From assembly GCF_023498005.1 (NCBI RefSeq), contig NZ_CP097289.1:2418001-2482000 (forward strand): DNA of 64,000 nt, given 5' to 3'. This document shows positions 62,027 to 64,000 of the stretch, in pieces. Position 1 is the first letter of the stretch. Each line of letters begins with the position of its first letter. The notes under the pieces are model-generated. The model did not search any database, was not told where the DNA came from, and worked only from the letters and a program-made list of their open reading frames with translations. A program made the translations under genes and the position numbers. The DNA comes from Streptomyces durmitorensis. Its GTDB lineage: Bacteria > Actinomycetota > Actinomycetes > Streptomycetales > Streptomycetaceae.

Positions 62027-63241
62027 ATGGCCACCATCGTCGCCGCCGAGGTCTTCGTCACCTGCCCCGGCCGCAACTACGTCACCCTGAAACTCACCAC
62101 GTCCGACGGTGTGACCGGCATCGGCGACGCCACCCTCAACGGCCGTGAACTGTCCGTGGCCTCCTACCTGAGCGACCACGTGTGCCCCGTCCTCATAGGG
62201 CAGGACGCGGACCGCATCGAGCACATCTGGCAGTACCTGTACAAGGGCGCCTACTGGCGGCGCGGTCCGGTCACGATGACCGCGATCGCCGCCGTCGACG
62301 TCGCGCTGTGGGACATCAAGGGCAAGGTGGCCGGGCTCCCCGTCTACCAGCTTCTGGGCGGCGCGGCACGCGACGGCGTCACCGTCTACGGCCACGCGAG
62401 CGGCGACACCGTCCCCCAACTCCTGGACGACGTACAGCGGTTCCTCGACCGCGGCTTCCGCGCGGTGCGCGCGCAGGCCGCTGTGCCGGGCCTGGAGCGG
62501 GTCTACGGCATGCGCAAGGGCGACGGCGTCACCTACGAGCCCGCCGACGGCGCGCTGCCCTCCGAGGAGGACTGGGACACCGGCGCCTACCTGGACTTCG
62601 TCCCCACCTACATGGCGGCGGTACGCGAGCGGTTCGGGTACGGCTTCCAGCTCCTGCACGACGCGCACCACCGTCTTTCCCCGATCGAGGCGGGCCGGCT
62701 CGGCAAGTCCCTCGAGCCGTACCGCATGTTCTGGATCGAGGACCCCACCCCGGCGGAGGACCAGGAGACCTTCCGCCTGATCCGGCAGCACACCACGACG
62801 CCCCTGGCCGTCGGCGAGATCTTCAACTCCATCTGGGACTGCCAGTATCTGATCACCAACCGGCTCATCGACTACATCCGTACGTCGGTCTCGCACGCGG
62901 GCGGCATCAGCCATCTGCGCAAGATCTTCTCGCTGGCCGAGCTGTACGGGGTGCGCACGGGCTCGCACGGCGCGGGCGACCTCTCCCCCGCGTCCTTCGC
63001 CGCCGCGCTCCACGTCGACCTGTCCGTGCCCAACTTCGGCATGCAGGAGTACATGGAGCACCTGCCGGGGTACGAGGAGGTCTTCACGACGTCCTGGCGC
63101 TTCGAGGACGGCTTGATGCACCCCGGTGAACAGCCGGGAATCGGCGTCGAGTTCGACGAGAAGGCGGCGGCACGCTTCCCGTACGAACGCAGGTACCTGC
63201 CGGTGAACCGGCTGCGGGACGGGTCCGTGCACGACTGGTGA
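62027..63241 (+). CDS. manD: Enolase-superfamily D-mannonate dehydratase (ManD/RspA type)
   Basis: 404 aa from ATG 62027 with GAAAGGGAG upstream. Metal ligands Asp/His in [11 protein letters not shown], Glu in [12 protein letters not shown] and Glu in [12 protein letters not shown]; catalytic His in [10 protein letters not shown] and Glu in [17 protein letters not shown] and the 150s loop [12 protein letters not shown] are typical of ManD. It dehydrates D-mannonate to 2-keto-3-deoxygluconate. No KDG kinase or aldolase follows in the window. Confidence 0.92.
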   Translation: MATIVAAEVFVTCPGRNYVTLKLTTSDGVTGIGDATLNGRELSVASYLSDHVCPVLIGQDADRIEHIWQYLYKGAYWRRGPVTMTAIAAVDVALWDIKGKVAGLPVYQLLGGAARDGVTVYGHASGDTVPQLLDDVQRFLDRGFRAVRAQAAVPGLERVYGMRKGDGVTYEPADGALPSEEDWDTGAYLDFVPTYMAAVRERFGYGFQLLHDAHHRLSPIEAGRLGKSLEPYRMFWIEDPTPAEDQETFRLIRQHTTTPLAVGEIFNSIWDCQYLITNRLIDYIRTSVSHAGGISHLRKIFSLAELYGVRTGSHGAGDLSPASFAAALHVDLSVPNFGMQEYMEHLPGYEEVFTTSWRFEDGLMHPGEQPGIGVEFDEKAAARFPYERRYLPVNRLRDGSVHDW

Positions 63242-63265
63242 GCGGGAGGCCGAGCGACGCCGCAG

Positions 63266-63357
63266 GCACTTGGGTCGCAGGCGCTTGGGGTGCAGGAGCT
63301 TGGGGTGCAGGAGCTTGGGGTGCAGGAGCTTGGGGCGAAGGCGCTTGGGGCGATACA
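63266..63357. repeat. 15-bp tandem repeat downstream of manD
   Basis: Units GCTTGGGGTGCAGGA start at 63283, 63298 and 63313, followed by diverged GCTTGGGGCGAAGGC (63328) and GCTTGGGGCGATAC, with one diverged copy before. A plus-strand frame beginning with the GTG at 63238 is open through it (AWGAG repeats), but I do not consider it a gene. Confidence 0.85.
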
Positions 63358-63377
63358 GTCCGCGTCCGCCGCCCCGC

Positions 63378-63536
63378 TCAGCGGCTCGTCCACCAAGTGA
63401 TCCCGGCGGCAACAGCACTGGTCGCGAGTGAGATCAGCCATGCGGGTATGCGCTTGACCGTCAAGTGCACACCACCCAGGCGTAGTTCGATCTGGGGTGG
63501 TGGCGTGCTGGGTTGATCTTCGCTGCGGTCGGACAC
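63378..63536 (-). CDS. Small conserved streptomycete membrane protein
   Basis: 52 aa from a GTG at 63536, preceded by AGGAGG 5-6 bases upstream. VSDRSEDQPSTPPPQIELRL leads into GGVHLTVKRIPAWL and one hydrophobic helix (LISLATSAVAAGITWW) with a short TSR tail. I recognise the ELRLGGVHLTV...WWTSR pattern as a recurrent hypothetical protein of streptomycetes. Function unknown. Confidence 0.75.
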   Translation of the reverse strand: MSDRSEDQPSTPPPQIELRLGGVHLTVKRIPAWLISLATSAVAAGITWWTSR

Positions 63537-63735
63537 CGGTCCTCCTGAACGCTGGTGTCCCCATACCAACCATCCCGATCCAGTGGCACACCATTTGGCG
63601 GGCCCTGGCGAACCCTGGCGAATAGTCGCGCGGCTACGGCGGAACGGCCGGAGGTCTTGACGCCGGTCGCGAGGTCCGGTGCCGCCTGCCGCGCAGGCGT
63701 CGTCCGTGGCCGGGGCGTTGTCAGTGGTGGGTGTC

Positions 63736-64000
63736 ATGGTGAACGCCATGAACCCGCTTGCCCAGGCCTCCGAGAAGCCCTTGACCCTGCCCGGCCTCCA
63801 CGCGGCACTGCGCGCCGCGTGGTCCGCCGACACCTGCTCCCCCGACGACGTCGCCCGCGCCCCGTGGACCGCCGACAACCCCGCCTGGGGGCACTGCGAC
63901 ATCACCGCGCTCGTCGTGCACGACCTGTTCGGCGGCCAGTTGGTCGTCGGTGAGGTCTGGTCGGCCGATGGCGAGCAGCAGGGGCATCACTGGTGGAACC
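63736..64000 (+). CDS. YunG-like protein, cut by the window end
   Basis: At least 88 codons with no stop; start at ATG 63736, GTG 63739 or ATG 63748 (NPLAQASEKPLTLPGLHAAL). APWTADNPAWGHCDITALVVHDLFGG and GHHWWN match the YunG pattern NPxxGxCxxTALVxxDxxGG...HxWN. The family is of unknown function and found in many bacteria. The rest lies outside the window. Confidence 0.75.
   Translation, partial: MVNAMNPLAQASEKPLTLPGLHAALRAAWSADTCSPDDVARAPWTADNPAWGHCDITALVVHDLFGGQLVVGEVWSADGEQQGHHWWN

Noticed and set aside
63238..63516. 92-codon plus-strand frame with AWGAG repeats
   Set aside because: It has no SD of its own beyond the manD end, is made mostly of the 15-bp repeat, and overlaps the better supported small membrane protein gene on the other strand.

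Overview
The window reads as chromosomal DNA of a Streptomyces-type actinomycete. Base composition is very high in G+C with strong third-position GC bias, and GTG starts and 4-base stop/start overlaps are common. It carries typical actinomycete genes (SAV_2336-type, DUF1266, YunG-like, S. griseus-type aminopeptidase, Tat-exported PhoX). I saw no rRNA, tRNA, CRISPR array, transposase or phage gene. Base-composition statements are by eye, not computed.

Region 1 (1-19172) is the most unusual. A plus-strand, translationally coupled operon encodes a giant TPR-like repeat protein, a small J-like protein, a GrpE-like factor, a DnaK-type Hsp70 with an inserted four-cysteine motif, a second degenerate Hsp70-like protein, a two-helix membrane protein with a long coiled coil, a single-helix protein with a buried Asp, and a fibronectin-III protein. 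It runs head-on, with 16 bp between stop codons, into a minus-strand set: a 782-aa GTPase-associated-protein-1-like protein, then a TerY-type vWA protein, a PP2C phosphatase and a zinc-ribbon Ser/Thr kinase. The last three form the TerY-P phosphorylation triad. I infer one chaperone/membrane/phospho-signalling stress or conflict system.

Region 2 (19375-22823) holds an alpha/beta hydrolase overlapping a cytochrome P450, then a DUF1266 protein. Region 3 (22938-28944) is a ribose operon: LacI-type repressor with two tandem operators, RbsA, a fused RbsC-RbsB, RbsK and RbsD.

Region 4 (28973-36896) looks like a metallophore locus. A Zur-like box sits between a GHMP kinase and a divergent operon of an SbnA-like PLP enzyme, a DUF364 heavy-metal-chelation protein and an MFS transporter. 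A FecCD/ATPase/lipoprotein importer follows. The MFS gene ends at a TGA inside a 30-bp tandem-repeat tract that stays open in frame for 140 more codons.

Region 5 (36940-40069) contains ohrR/ohr around a palindrome, a Cys-rich protein whose ribosome-binding site lies in a perfect 12-bp hairpin, and a secreted M28 aminopeptidase with a P domain. Region 6 (40100-46989, minus) is a four-gene vWA-MoxR-VMAP conflict operon: Trypco1-like protein, trypsin-VMAP protein, MoxR ATPase, and a multidomain SAV_2336/vWA/pseudokinase/ParA-like protein.

Region 7 (47084-56656) is mostly housekeeping and secreted functions: msrB, murC, a conserved hypothetical, a RibD-C-type reductase, zapE, a PhoX phosphatase, a secreted sphingomyelinase-like hydrolase, and an MFS-RidA-TetR cluster with matching palindromic sites. 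Region 8 (56804-63241) is a sugar-acid operon: GntR/FCD regulator, a 25-bp palindromic operator, MFS transporter, Zn dehydrogenase, mannitol/mannonate-family dehydrogenase and ManD-type dehydratase. It would feed 2-keto-3-deoxygluconate. The window ends with a small membrane protein and a truncated YunG-like gene.
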